From Neobacillus cucumis (GTDB lineage: Bacteria; Bacillota; Bacilli; Bacillales; Cytobacillaceae): a stretch of DNA of 50,306 bases. A program made the position numbers and the translations under genes. Shown one piece after another: positions 35,541-45,149 of this stretch. How positions within the stretch are numbered: position 1 is the first letter of the stretch; each line of letters begins with the position of its first letter. Under the pieces are notes generated by a model. That model worked only from the letters and a program-made list of their open reading frames with translations. It had not been told where the DNA came from and searched no databases. The stretch lies in the NCBI RefSeq assembly GCF_002860255.1, contig NZ_PGVE01000094.1, positions 1-50,306 on the forward strand, written 5' to 3'.

Positions 35541-36968
35541 GTGAATATATTAAATAAACCGATTTCTTATAAAAATATTCTATTTATTCCTTTTTTTATT
35601 ATTACTGCACTATCAATAGGTTTTGCTTCAACTCAAACCTCTATTGTTAATTACTTGAACTTTCTTGTACTGTTTTTTTTACTCTTGGCGATTACTTTAA
35701 GATTTAAATATAATGTATTCCCTGTTTTAGTAATTTATTTAATTTTTTTAGGTCTGATTAGACGCCTATTGATTCCAGTAACAGGCTGGCCAGAATATGA
35801 CCTTTTATTAATAGTGGTACCCTTAATTACTCTAATTCTATTTATTTACACCCTATTTAATAGAAAGTATGTGAATGTCTTTCAAAAAAATCTCCTCACA
35901 AAAATAATGTATATAATTTTACTAGTAGGAGTATTACAAATTTTTAATCCCTTAGGAGGGAGTTTGTTATCGGGGATTATGGGGAGTATATTTTTAATTA
36001 TTCCATGGTGCTGGTATTTTATTTCTTATTACTATTTTGATGAACAAAAAATCTTAAAGGTATTTAAAATAATAGAAATAATTGGGTTTAGCGTGGCGTG
36101 CTACGGTTTATATCAAACATTCTATGGATATTTACCATTTGAAAAGGTTTGGTTTGATATTGCAGGGTACCAAGCATTATATATTGGTCAGTCTTTGAGA
36201 GCGATAGGAACCTTTCCAAGTGCAATGGAATATACAGTGTTTTGTATGATTACATTCATAATTTCATTTTCGCATTTAATTTTAAAAAGTAAGTTGAAAT
36301 ATTTTCATATATTAACATGTATTGTATCCTTTATGGCAATAATATTTGAGAGTACAAGAACAATAATAATAACAACGATATTTGCTTCGATTTCAATGTA
36401 TATTTTCTCAAAAAATAAGAAGTCAACAAAGTTAATAATTACCTTTTTTGCATTTATTCTATTAGTGTTTTTTGTAAATTCTTTAAGATATATTCCTACA
36501 CAAATATTCGGAGACCAAGCAAATAATATTGAACACATTATTTCTGGGTTAACTAACCCTTTGGCCGAGGATGATACTGGTTCACTTCATATAGAAAGAG
36601 TATTTAGTGGAATAATTACCCCACTAAAAAATCCTGTTGGATATGGGTTAGGTACAATAACTACAGGCGCTACAAAATCGGGCTCAAACTTATCTACTGA
36701 GTTTGATATTTCTAATATTCTTGTAGGATTTGGTTTAATTGGTTTTATTTATTTAATAGCATATATCTTAGTATTTCGTAATGCATTAAAATATATTAAT
36801 TTAAAAAAAGACACTATTTCGTTAGCAATTTTCGGAATATTGATAGGCGGTATTGGTCAGTGGTCTGGAGGAGGTACTTATCTTGTTAGCATTATCTTCT
36901 GGACATTAATAGGCTTTATCAGCAAACAAGATATTGGAAAAAAGGAAACTAATGATGTAAAGAGTTAA
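35541..36968 (+). CDS. wzy: Wzy-type O-antigen/exopolysaccharide polymerase
   Basis: This 475-residue membrane protein has about ten to eleven hydrophobic helices and a larger extracytoplasmic loop around residues 325-400, including GYGLGTITTGATKSG. The topology and position fit the O-antigen polymerase/ligase superfamily, which joins repeat units outside the membrane. Sequence is poorly conserved, as usual, so the call rests on topology and operon. GTG 35541 has AAAGGTG eight bases upstream and is preferred to the TTG three bases before. From this gene on, base composition becomes clearly more AT-rich than in the preceding genes. Confidence 0.82.
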   Translation: MNILNKPISYKNILFIPFFIITALSIGFASTQTSIVNYLNFLVLFFLLLAITLRFKYNVFPVLVIYLIFLGLIRRLLIPVTGWPEYDLLLIVVPLITLILFIYTLFNRKYVNVFQKNLLTKIMYIILLVGVLQIFNPLGGSLLSGIMGSIFLIIPWCWYFISYYYFDEQKILKVFKIIEIIGFSVACYGLYQTFYGYLPFEKVWFDIAGYQALYIGQSLRAIGTFPSAMEYTVFCMITFIISFSHLILKSKLKYFHILTCIVSFMAIIFESTRTIIITTIFASISMYIFSKNKKSTKLIITFFAFILLVFFVNSLRYIPTQIFGDQANNIEHIISGLTNPLAEDDTGSLHIERVFSGIITPLKNPVGYGLGTITTGATKSGSNLSTEFDISNILVGFGLIGFIYLIAYILVFRNALKYINLKKDTISLAIFGILIGGIGQWSGGGTYLVSIIFWTLIGFISKQDIGKKETNDVKS

Positions 36969-36994
36969 AAAAGACAAAAAGATTAGATAACTTC

Positions 36995-37036
36995 AAAAGA
37001 GATAAGGTCTTATGAAGATTCCTTTTCTCTTTTTTT
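36995..37036 (+). terminator. Second internal terminator-like hairpin
   Basis: AAAAGAGATAAGG at 36995-37007 pairs with CCTTTTCTCTTTT at 37021-37033 with one mismatch, followed by a T-run to 37036. It lies between the polymerase and the first glycosyltransferase. Confidence 0.7.
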
Positions 37037-37121
37037 GAACAACAAAAATATTATTTTAAGAAAATTGTGAGTTTAATCAACTATCTTCTAATAATTAATA
37101 TACTAAAAAGGAATGAACAAA

Positions 37122-38063
37122 ATGATATCAGTAGTAATTCCTACTTATAATCGAGCTAAGGACTTAAGTAGATGTCTAAATGCTTTAAATTTACAATTAA
37201 GGAAACCAGATGAAATTGTTTTGGTAGTTAGAGATACCGATATAGAGACAATAAGATTAATAAAAAAATTCAATTCTAAAATAAATATTAATATTGTATA
37301 CATTAAAGAACATGGGCAAGTTGCTGCCTTGAATAAAGGAATTAGAAATGCAAAAGGAGATATAGTCTCTATTACAGATGATGATACTGAACCATTACCA
37401 GATTGGTTAGAAAGAATTGAAGGCCATTTCAAACGTGATTTAAGCATAGGGGGAGTTGGTGGGCGAGATTGGGTTTTTCATGGTCAACATAAAGAAATAG
37501 GAAATAAAAAGATAGTAGGGAAAATACAGTGGTTCGGAAGAGTGATTGGCAACCATCATTTAGGATATGGTGAAGCTAGAGAAGTTGACGTCTTAAAAGG
37601 CGCTAATATGAGCTACAGAATGACTGCAATTAAGGGATTAAGTTTTAATACCAATCTAAAAGGTAGTGGGGCTCAAGTTTATAATGATATGGATTTTAGT
37701 CTAAGTGTAAAAAAAAATGGTTGGAAGCTAATGTATGATCCTGCAGTTGCTGTAAATCATTATCCTGGAGTTAGATCAGACGAAGATAAAAGAAATTTAT
37801 TTAACAGTGAAGCATTTTATAATGCTGTCCATAATGAGACATATATTCTGCATAATAATTTTAAAAAAATAAATAGATGTATATATTTTGTATGGAGTTT
37901 ATTTATAGGAACAACTGCTAATCCTGGTTTACTACAATTTATAAGGTATTTTCCAAAAGAAGGGAAAATTTCTTATACAAAATTAATAACTTCATATAAA
38001 GCAAGATATAGTGGGTTAAAGACATTAAAATCAGTGAAAAAGAATATATCTACACCCTTATAG
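37122..38063 (+). CDS. Family 2 glycosyltransferase
   Basis: This 313-residue GT-A enzyme begins ISVVIPTYNRAKDLSRCLNA and carries the acidic DxD-like motif ITDDDTEPLPDW near residue 90. GANMSYRMTAI and YNDMDFSLSVKKNGW are the acceptor and catalytic-base areas of GT2 enzymes. It adds one sugar to the lipid-linked repeat unit; the specific sugar is not readable. ATG 37122 gives proper spacing from AAAAAGGA, unlike the ATG nine bases earlier. Confidence 0.9.
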   Translation: MISVVIPTYNRAKDLSRCLNALNLQLRKPDEIVLVVRDTDIETIRLIKKFNSKININIVYIKEHGQVAALNKGIRNAKGDIVSITDDDTEPLPDWLERIEGHFKRDLSIGGVGGRDWVFHGQHKEIGNKKIVGKIQWFGRVIGNHHLGYGEAREVDVLKGANMSYRMTAIKGLSFNTNLKGSGAQVYNDMDFSLSVKKNGWKLMYDPAVAVNHYPGVRSDEDKRNLFNSEAFYNAVHNETYILHNNFKKINRCIYFVWSLFIGTTANPGLLQFIRYFPKEGKISYTKLITSYKARYSGLKTLKSVKKNISTPL

Positions 38064-38074
38064 GAGAAATAACA

Positions 38075-39292
38075 TTGAATACAAATATTGAACAAAGTAT
38101 CAAAAAAAAAAGAATAGCAATAGTCGCTCATAAAATTAGTAATGACGGTGGGACAGATCGTTGTGTATTAGAATTAGTTACTAGGCTAGCCAAAGAACCT
38201 GATGTTGAACTTTTTATTTTAGCTAATTCTTTAGATATTGATGAAAACAATAATATAAGATATTTTCATATTCCTATGTTATTTAAACCATTTCCTTTAA
38301 GATATAATATATTTTTAATATATGCTTCTTTACTGTTAAAAAAATTAGACGTGGATATTTTACACACTACTGGAGCAATTATATTAAATCATTCTGAAGT
38401 ATCAACGATCCATCTTTGTCATAAATCTTATGTGAAAATGACCGGTAATAGTAGGGTAAAACATAATAATTCTTACATTAAAAAAATAAATGCTTGGATA
38501 TCAACGAAAATTTCCCTCTTATTTGAAAATTATTGTATAAAAGAAAGGAATACAACTAATTTAATAGCAGTCTCAAATGCTGTTAAAAATGAAATTATTG
38601 CAAATTATAATTATAGTCCAAATAAAATCCATGTTATACCAAATGGAGTTGAAAGCAGTAAATTTAATAAATTTAGTACTAATGAAAGATTTAGATTAAG
38701 AGAAGGACTAGAACTTCCGATAAAAGGTAATTTTATTTTATTTATGGGAGGCGACTGGCCTTTAAAAGGACTAGATTTTGTAATTGAGGCTTTTAATAAA
38801 ATAGGGGAGAAGTACTCCGATTTGTATCTATTAGTAGTGGGTTCGGGTAACGTTAATAAATATAAAAGTAAAATTAAAAAACAATTAAATAAAAAAGTGT
38901 TTTTTATGGGCTTTCAAAAAAATCCTGAAACTTATTTCGGTATATCAGATATTTTTGTTTTTCCCTCTAGTTATGAAACCTTTTCATTAGTTGTTCATGA
39001 AGCCGCTGCAAGTGGCCTAGCAATTCTATCTACAAAGGTTGGTGGAGTAGAAGATCTTATAGATGATAATGAAAATGGTTTATTTATAAAAAGGGATAGC
39101 GGTGATATATCCAAAAAGTTAGAATACTTACTTGAGAATCCAATGCTTATTTCTGATTTTGGCTTAAAGGCAAGGGAAAAAGTTCTGAATTTAACTTGGG
39201 AAAGGAATTTTAATTCTACGATCGATTTATATAATAAGATTCTCAATGAGAAAAGTTCAAAAAGAAAAATTGTTGAGGTGCCAAATGAGTAG
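38075..39292 (+). CDS. Family 4 glycosyltransferase
   Basis: This 405-residue GT-B enzyme starts at TTG 38075 behind AGGAG. N-terminal IAIVAHKISNDGGTDRCVLE and, after it, VIPNGVESSKFNKF, ILFMGGDWPLKG and FPSSYETFSLVVHEAAASG (with its E-x7-E donor motif) are GT4 hallmarks. It likely acts on the growing repeat unit in the cytoplasm. Very AT-rich. The next gene overlaps its stop by eight bases. Confidence 0.9.
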   Translation: MNTNIEQSIKKKRIAIVAHKISNDGGTDRCVLELVTRLAKEPDVELFILANSLDIDENNNIRYFHIPMLFKPFPLRYNIFLIYASLLLKKLDVDILHTTGAIILNHSEVSTIHLCHKSYVKMTGNSRVKHNNSYIKKINAWISTKISLLFENYCIKERNTTNLIAVSNAVKNEIIANYNYSPNKIHVIPNGVESSKFNKFSTNERFRLREGLELPIKGNFILFMGGDWPLKGLDFVIEAFNKIGEKYSDLYLLVVGSGNVNKYKSKIKKQLNKKVFFMGFQKNPETYFGISDIFVFPSSYETFSLVVHEAAASGLAILSTKVGGVEDLIDDNENGLFIKRDSGDISKKLEYLLENPMLISDFGLKAREKVLNLTWERNFNSTIDLYNKILNEKSSKRKIVEVPNE

Positions 39293-40145
39293 CTTTAATT
39301 TGTCTGTTTGTATTTGTACGAGAAATAGACCTTCAGATTTAAAAAATGCCTTAAATTCACTTTATCTATCAACTAAACAAGTGTTTGAGGTTATTGTATC
39401 TGATGATAGTACAAATAATGAAACTATGAATTTAGTAAAATCTTTTCCAAATGTCAAGTATGTGAAAGGGCCGAAGAAAGGATTGGGTTCTAATAGAAAT
39501 AACGCTCTTAAATATGTTAATGGAACTCATGTTTTATTTATAGATGATGATGTTGTTTTAGGTGAAAAATTTGTAGAAACAATATTTTCAAATATTCTTC
39601 AATTCAATGAAAAGGGTAAACAAATATTTACTGGCATTGAAAATAATAGGGGGCATTTAGTGATCCCAAATGATACAAATTTTTTAGGTTATCAGAATGT
39701 AAGATATAATGATTTTTCAAACCTCAGAACAATTGTAATTAATAGTACTATTTTTCCAAAAAATCTATTTAACTATGTGTCCTTTGATGAGCAATTGATA
39801 TATGGCTATGATGAAGTAGATATAGCAAAGAATGCAATTAAGTTGGGTTACAAAATAATAATATGTAAGGATGCTGTAAACTACCATTTTCCTTCCATAG
39901 AAAATAGAGACTACTATAGTCCCTTTAAAGAAGCTTCAAGAATATACGTAACATATAAGCATTATTATTATTTGGAAAAAAAATACTTATATGCTTTTGC
40001 ATTTCTTATAGTTAGCAGAATGCACAATCTGTACCACTTAATAAGAAAAGAAGGAATAAATGGAGTAATTTCTTTTATTAGAACATTAAATTTAACAAGA
40101 AATTATATTAGAAATTTTAAGAAAAAGGTCTTAGTAAATAATTAA
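39285..40145 (+). CDS. Family 2 glycosyltransferase
   Basis: This 286-residue GT2 enzyme has LSVCICTRNRPSDLKNALNS at the N-terminus and the LFIDDDVVLGEKF metal motif. GYDEVDIAKNAIKLGYK is the downstream acidic block. ATG 39285 is chosen: GAGGTG lies five bases upstream and the start overlaps the preceding stop codon, suggesting coupled translation. A longer frame from 39246 would overlap by 47 bases without a ribosome site. Confidence 0.88.
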   Translation: MSSFNLSVCICTRNRPSDLKNALNSLYLSTKQVFEVIVSDDSTNNETMNLVKSFPNVKYVKGPKKGLGSNRNNALKYVNGTHVLFIDDDVVLGEKFVETIFSNILQFNEKGKQIFTGIENNRGHLVIPNDTNFLGYQNVRYNDFSNLRTIVINSTIFPKNLFNYVSFDEQLIYGYDEVDIAKNAIKLGYKIIICKDAVNYHFPSIENRDYYSPFKEASRIYVTYKHYYYLEKKYLYAFAFLIVSRMHNLYHLIRKEGINGVISFIRTLNLTRNYIRNFKKKVLVNN

Positions 40146-40176
40146 CTATTGGAATCATAATTAAGGGGATTTTTTT

Positions 40177-41274
40177 GTGAAAAAGATTGCTATAATAATA
40201 AATTCTAACAGAGGTAGCGCACTTTGCCAACGAGCAAAAGGATTATTTTCAAATTTAGAAAATGAATATTCAATTTACTATCTCTATCGAAATGGTAATA
40301 GATTACAAAGTATTTATTCTTTTTTAAAAGAACTTTATGAGTTAAAACCCGATATAATGTACGTTCTTGATACAGCTATTCCAGGTGCAACTTCTGCAAT
40401 AATTTATAAGCTGTTTTTTAATACTTCATATATTATTGACACAGGGGATCTAGGCTATGAATTAGCAGTCACAAGAGGACGTCCATCTTGGATAGGAAGG
40501 AAGATTATTAAGTTTGTTGAAGATAAGGTAATTAAGTTATCAGACAGGATAGTTGTCCGGGGAACTTTTCATAAGTCGTTACTAAATTCTTTAGGTTATA
40601 AAAATGTAAACGTAATAAGGGATGGAATCAATATTAGCTCATCTAAACCAGAGGATGTGGGTTTTTTAAGAAATGATTTAGGGTTAGAAAATTCTCTATG
40701 TGTAGGTTTAATTGGGACTCTAAGATATAATAAACGATACCAAATGTGTTATGGATGGGATTTAATTGAGTCAATGTCTTTTATTAATAAAAACATTCCT
40801 GTTAGAGGAGTTATCATTGGGGATGGAGATGGCCTAGATTTCTTAAAGAAAAGGGTACAAGAGCTTAATATTAAGGATAGGATTGTTTTTCTGGGAAGGG
40901 TTCCTTACGAGAGCCTAAATAAATACACAAATTTACTCGATATTGCAATCTCTACTCAAACTAATAATAATGTAGGAAACGTCCGCACCACAGGAAAACT
41001 TGCTGAATATATGGCTGCGGGACGTTTTATTATTTCAACAGATGTTGGAGAAGCCAAGGTATTATTACCCCAGGAAATGAGGCTTCCATATAACGGAATT
41101 AAGGATAAGGATTATCCAAAAAGATTGGCAAAAAAAATTGAAGATTTATATTATCAAGGAATGAATACAATCTATGAGATGGGAAACAAGAATATTAAAA
41201 TTGCTCAGAAGGAGTTAGATTATAAATTCTTATCAAGCCAAGTCCAAGTAATATTAAATAACTTTAAACTATAA
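40177..41274 (+). CDS. Family 4-like glycosyltransferase
   Basis: This 365-residue GT-B protein starts at GTG 40177 with AAGGGG eight bases upstream. VNVIRDGINI, VGLIGTLRYNKRYQM, VRGVIIGDGDGLDFL, IVFLGRVPYESL and KLAEYMAAGRFIISTDVGEA follow the GT4 order. The first half, with NSNRGSALCQRAKGLFSNL, is less typical. Donor unknown. Confidence 0.82.
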   Translation: MKKIAIIINSNRGSALCQRAKGLFSNLENEYSIYYLYRNGNRLQSIYSFLKELYELKPDIMYVLDTAIPGATSAIIYKLFFNTSYIIDTGDLGYELAVTRGRPSWIGRKIIKFVEDKVIKLSDRIVVRGTFHKSLLNSLGYKNVNVIRDGINISSSKPEDVGFLRNDLGLENSLCVGLIGTLRYNKRYQMCYGWDLIESMSFINKNIPVRGVIIGDGDGLDFLKKRVQELNIKDRIVFLGRVPYESLNKYTNLLDIAISTQTNNNVGNVRTTGKLAEYMAAGRFIISTDVGEAKVLLPQEMRLPYNGIKDKDYPKRLAKKIEDLYYQGMNTIYEMGNKNIKIAQKELDYKFLSSQVQVILNNFKL

Positions 41275-41424
41275 TCTATTTACAAAAAATACGAGTAATC
41301 CCATAGTAATTAAATTTTGGTGTATTTTTACTTTTCTGAGAAGAATAAGAATCTCAATTGTTATTTTTACTTGATTCTTATAAATTGAGGGAACAAAAAA
41401 CATCAAACTTATTAAGGTGGAAAT

Positions 41425-42753
41425 ATGAATCTAATATATAAAATAAAAACTTTTAATAAAGTTAATAGTAATATGTCCAATGCTATAAAAGTTTTAATTA
41501 CAAATATATTTATAATTGGAATAAATTTGATTACCGGTGTTCTTACTGCAAGGTATCTTGGTGTTCAAGGTAGAGGAGAACAAGCTGCAATGATCATGTG
41601 GCCACAATTGATTTCTTATTCTTTAACAATAGGGTTACCAGCATCAATAATTTATAATATGAAAAAAAATAAAATGAATAGCAATGGTTTGTATACAGCT
41701 TGTCTAATCTTAGCCCTTATACTAAGTTTTTTTGCTTTTCTTATAGGGTATATTGGAATTCCATTCTGGCTTGATAATTATAACCAAAAGGTTATACATT
41801 TATCCCAATTTTTTATGTTTTTGACACCATTCAGTCTATTAAGTGTTGTTTCACTTCCAGTATTAAAATTAAGAAATGATTATTTTATCTTTAATAGATT
41901 ATTATATTTAATACCACTTAGTACATTATTTATCCTAATGATTTTAATAGTATTTCATTTAAATTCTCCCTATACATTTGCATTTGCATATTTAATGCCA
42001 AATGTTCCTGTTACTCTCTACTTGATATTCAAATTATTAAACAGTTATAAACCATCGTTCCATGGTTTAAAACAAAATATTAATAATCTTTTATCCTATG
42101 GAGTCAGGGCATATGGGATGGATTTATTAAATACTATAAGTCAGAACGTCAATCAAATCCTGATAGCTGCATATTTATCGGCATCTAGTATGGGATTATT
42201 TGTGGTTGCTTTTAGTATTTCCAAAATGGTAAATATTTTTCAGAATGCTATAGTTGATGTTTTATTTCCAATGATAGCTGGTGAGGAAAATAATTCTGTA
42301 ATCGAATTAACTTCTAAAACCACGAGAATTGCTGGCTTCATTATTAGTATTTTTGGTCTTATCCTTTTTATCTTAGCTCCATTTTTATTAAAAATACTAT
42401 ATGGAGAAGAATTCAGTGGTGCATTGTTATTACTCCGCATATTAATTATTTCAACTATATTAAATTCAATAAGTTGGATTCTTTCACAAGCTTTTATGTC
42501 ATTAAATAGGCCTGGAGTAGTTACCTTACTTCAATTATTTAATCTTATTTTATTTATACCCGTTTGTATGTTTTTTGCAAATTCCCTTGGTCTAAATGGT
42601 GTTGGTACTGCATTTTTAATTTCAAGTTGTTCAAGAATATTATTAGTTCTAATCTGTTTTCCATTAATTTTAAAAGTTTCTGTTCCTAAATTATTTATTC
42701 TTAAAGAAGATTTCTTACACATTAAAAATAGAGTACTAAAATTTATTAAATAG
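41425..42753 (+). CDS. wzx: Wzx-type repeat-unit flippase
   Basis: This 442-residue membrane protein has about twelve helices and belongs by pattern to the polysaccharide transporter (PST/MATE-like) superfamily: LTARYLGVQGRGEQAAMIMW near the N-terminus, YGVRAYGMDLLNTISQNVNQ in the middle. It should flip the finished undecaprenyl-PP repeat unit to the outer face for Wzy. GGTGG lies just before ATG 41425. The preceding 150-base gap contains an imperfect inverted repeat (ATAAGAATC/GATTCTTAT) with no clear role. Confidence 0.88.
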   Translation: MNLIYKIKTFNKVNSNMSNAIKVLITNIFIIGINLITGVLTARYLGVQGRGEQAAMIMWPQLISYSLTIGLPASIIYNMKKNKMNSNGLYTACLILALILSFFAFLIGYIGIPFWLDNYNQKVIHLSQFFMFLTPFSLLSVVSLPVLKLRNDYFIFNRLLYLIPLSTLFILMILIVFHLNSPYTFAFAYLMPNVPVTLYLIFKLLNSYKPSFHGLKQNINNLLSYGVRAYGMDLLNTISQNVNQILIAAYLSASSMGLFVVAFSISKMVNIFQNAIVDVLFPMIAGEENNSVIELTSKTTRIAGFIISIFGLILFILAPFLLKILYGEEFSGALLLLRILIISTILNSISWILSQAFMSLNRPGVVTLLQLFNLILFIPVCMFFANSLGLNGVGTAFLISSCSRILLVLICFPLILKVSVPKLFILKEDFLHIKNRVLKFIK

Positions 42754-42780
42754 TGATTTTTTGTTTAAGAGGTGAGTATA

Positions 42781-43962
42781 TTGAAGATTTTATCAACAGG
42801 AATGGGTTGGTTTGACCATGTTCCAGGCGGTTTAAACCGCTATTTTGCGGATTATTTAAACGTAATGTCAAGAGTCCATGATATAGAAGCAATTGTAACA
42901 ACGGACAGTAGAAAAATTGAAACACAACTAAACGTTTCAAATGTTACAGAAGGTGATTCTAACCCTTCAATTATCAATAGAACCCAATCATTTAGAAAGC
43001 TAGTTCAAAAAAAGATGTCAAAAAATAATTATGATGTCTTTAATCCACATTTTGCTTTATATTCATCACTTGTAACAAGAGGAATCCTACCTAAGCATGT
43101 TCCAATAGTAACACATTTCCATGGCCCTTGGGCACAAGAAGGTATTGCTGAGGATAAACACAAAAATATAATTGATAGAATCAAAAATGAATCAAAGGAA
43201 ATGGTTGAAAATATTGCTTATAAAAGATCTGATAAGTTTATAGTTTTGAGTTCTTATTTTCAAGAGATATTGTGTAACGACTATAATATAGATAAAGAAA
43301 AAATTTATATTGTCCCAGGTGCAGTAGATACTGAAGTATTTAAGCCTTCAACAAAAAGAAATATTCTTAGACAGAAATTAGGTATATTAGAAGACCAAAC
43401 ATTTATTTTTTGCGCAAGAAGGTTAATGCGTCGAATGGGTATCGGTAATCTAATACAAGCAATGAAAGATGTTATTAATCAATTTCCTGATACAAGGTTG
43501 TTTATTGCTGGTCAGGGTCCTCTTGAAGCAGAATTAAAGTCCTTAATAAAAGAATGTGGATTAGAGGATTACGTAAGCATGGTTGGGAGACTATCTGATG
43601 AAGATTTAGTTAGCTATTATCAAGCGGCAGATTTTTCCATAGTCCCTACAGTTACATTGGAAGGGTTTGGTTTGGTGACTGTGGAATCTCTTGCGTGTGG
43701 TACTCCAGTATTAGGAACACCTTATGGTGGTACAAAAGAAATACTTGAATCTTTTGATAGAAATCTTTTGTTCAATGATAGTTCTCCGGAATCCATATCA
43801 ACTAAGTTGATTTCCATTTTAAACAAAGAAACAACTATCCCAAATCGTGAAGAATGTAGAAAATATGTTATGGATAACTATACGTGGAAACATGTAGAAA
43901 CATCTGTAACCAATATATTTAAAATAGCAATCAAAGAGAAAATGGATATGATAAAAAAATGA
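42781..43962 (+). CDS. Family 4 glycosyltransferase
   Basis: This 393-residue GT-B enzyme contains MGWFDHVPGGLNRYFADYLN at the N-terminus, THFHGPWAQEG, KIYIVPGAVDTEVFKP, FIFCARRLMRRMGIGNLIQA and TVTLEGFGLVTVESLACGTP (E-x7-E), all GT4 signatures. TTG 42781 follows GAGGTGAG closely and gives the expected start; GTG 42772 would begin inside that site. Its last codons overlap the next gene as ATGA. Confidence 0.92.
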   Translation: MKILSTGMGWFDHVPGGLNRYFADYLNVMSRVHDIEAIVTTDSRKIETQLNVSNVTEGDSNPSIINRTQSFRKLVQKKMSKNNYDVFNPHFALYSSLVTRGILPKHVPIVTHFHGPWAQEGIAEDKHKNIIDRIKNESKEMVENIAYKRSDKFIVLSSYFQEILCNDYNIDKEKIYIVPGAVDTEVFKPSTKRNILRQKLGILEDQTFIFCARRLMRRMGIGNLIQAMKDVINQFPDTRLFIAGQGPLEAELKSLIKECGLEDYVSMVGRLSDEDLVSYYQAADFSIVPTVTLEGFGLVTVESLACGTPVLGTPYGGTKEILESFDRNLLFNDSSPESISTKLISILNKETTIPNREECRKYVMDNYTWKHVETSVTNIFKIAIKEKMDMIKK

Positions 43963-45110
43963 GAGTAGGATTTTATAATCATACAAGTGAGATTAGTGGT
44001 GCAGAAATAAGTATGTTACTTACAGCTAAGAACCTTAGTGTAACAACTCCTGTTATATTTGCCCCAGAAGGAGAATTAATAGATAGAGCAATTAAGTCAA
44101 AAATCCAAGTTGTTAAAATTAAGAGTTACCGGGCTAGATTATCAAAGAATCCTTTTCAGATATTAAAGGGTATTTTGGGCACAATTTATGGGGGATATCA
44201 AGTTTCTAAAGCCATAAAGACAAACAAGATTGACCTAGTTCATGCAAATTCATTGAGAGCAGGGATAATGGCATCAATTTTTATTTTCTATCACAAAGTT
44301 CCTGTAATTTGGCATGTCAGGGATATACCTCCTAAGGGATTAGTAGGGAAATTAATAACCTTTCTTGGAGAAAAAACTATTAAAGCTTTAATAGGAATTT
44401 CTCAGCCTGTTATTGAAGGAATTAGTAGTATTTCACTTAAGAATAAGTCTTATTTAATCCATAATGGAGTCAAAATAGAAAAAAAGGAAGAGGTAGAAAA
44501 AGAAAGATTACGTAAAAAAATTAGAAATGAATTTAATACTCCATTAAATAGTAAAGTAATTGTTGTTGTGGGACAAATAGCACCTTGGAAAAGGCAAGAG
44601 GATGCTATTAAATCAGCTAAAACATTATTTGATAAAGGAGAAGATGTATATCTATGGGTTGTTGGAGAAGCCAAGTTTAGAGATGAAAATGTTTTGTATA
44701 AGGATAATTTAGTTAACCTTGTACAAAAATTAGGTCTAAAAAATCGAGTAGTTTTCACAGGGTTTCGTAATGATGTAATAGATATATGCTGTGCTTCTGA
44801 CATTTTATTACTATGTTCAAATAATGAACCGTTTGGGCGAGTAATTATAGAGGGAATGTCACAAGGGGTTCCAGTTATCGCAACAAACTCTGGAGGAGTT
44901 CCAGAAATAATAAAGGATAAATATAATGGTTTATTATATGAAGTGGGAGATGTTAAAACTTTAAGTGATAATATTTTGCACCTCCTTAAAGATCAGTTTT
45001 TGTGTCAAAATATTATTATTAATGCTGAGAACAGTGTAAAACAGTCATTTACGATTCAAAGGACATCACAAAAGGTAGAAGAAGTGTACAGAATTGTTAC
45101 TTCAATGTGA
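43959..45110 (+). CDS. Family 4 glycosyltransferase
   Basis: This 383-residue GT-B enzyme starts at the ATGA overlap with the previous gene, so translation is probably coupled. MRVGFYNHTSEISGAEISML at the N-terminus with LVHANSLRAG, IWHVRDIPPKG, VIVVVGQIAPWKRQEDAIKS and SNNEPFGRVIIEGMSQGVPV (E-x7-E) follow the GT4 pattern. Specificity unknown. Confidence 0.92.
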   Translation: MRVGFYNHTSEISGAEISMLLTAKNLSVTTPVIFAPEGELIDRAIKSKIQVVKIKSYRARLSKNPFQILKGILGTIYGGYQVSKAIKTNKIDLVHANSLRAGIMASIFIFYHKVPVIWHVRDIPPKGLVGKLITFLGEKTIKALIGISQPVIEGISSISLKNKSYLIHNGVKIEKKEEVEKERLRKKIRNEFNTPLNSKVIVVVGQIAPWKRQEDAIKSAKTLFDKGEDVYLWVVGEAKFRDENVLYKDNLVNLVQKLGLKNRVVFTGFRNDVIDICCASDILLLCSNNEPFGRVIIEGMSQGVPVIATNSGGVPEIIKDKYNGLLYEVGDVKTLSDNILHLLKDQFLCQNIIINAENSVKQSFTIQRTSQKVEEVYRIVTSM

Positions 45111-45149
45111 TTTAAATGACATTAGACATAAACAAAGTGAGGGCTGACA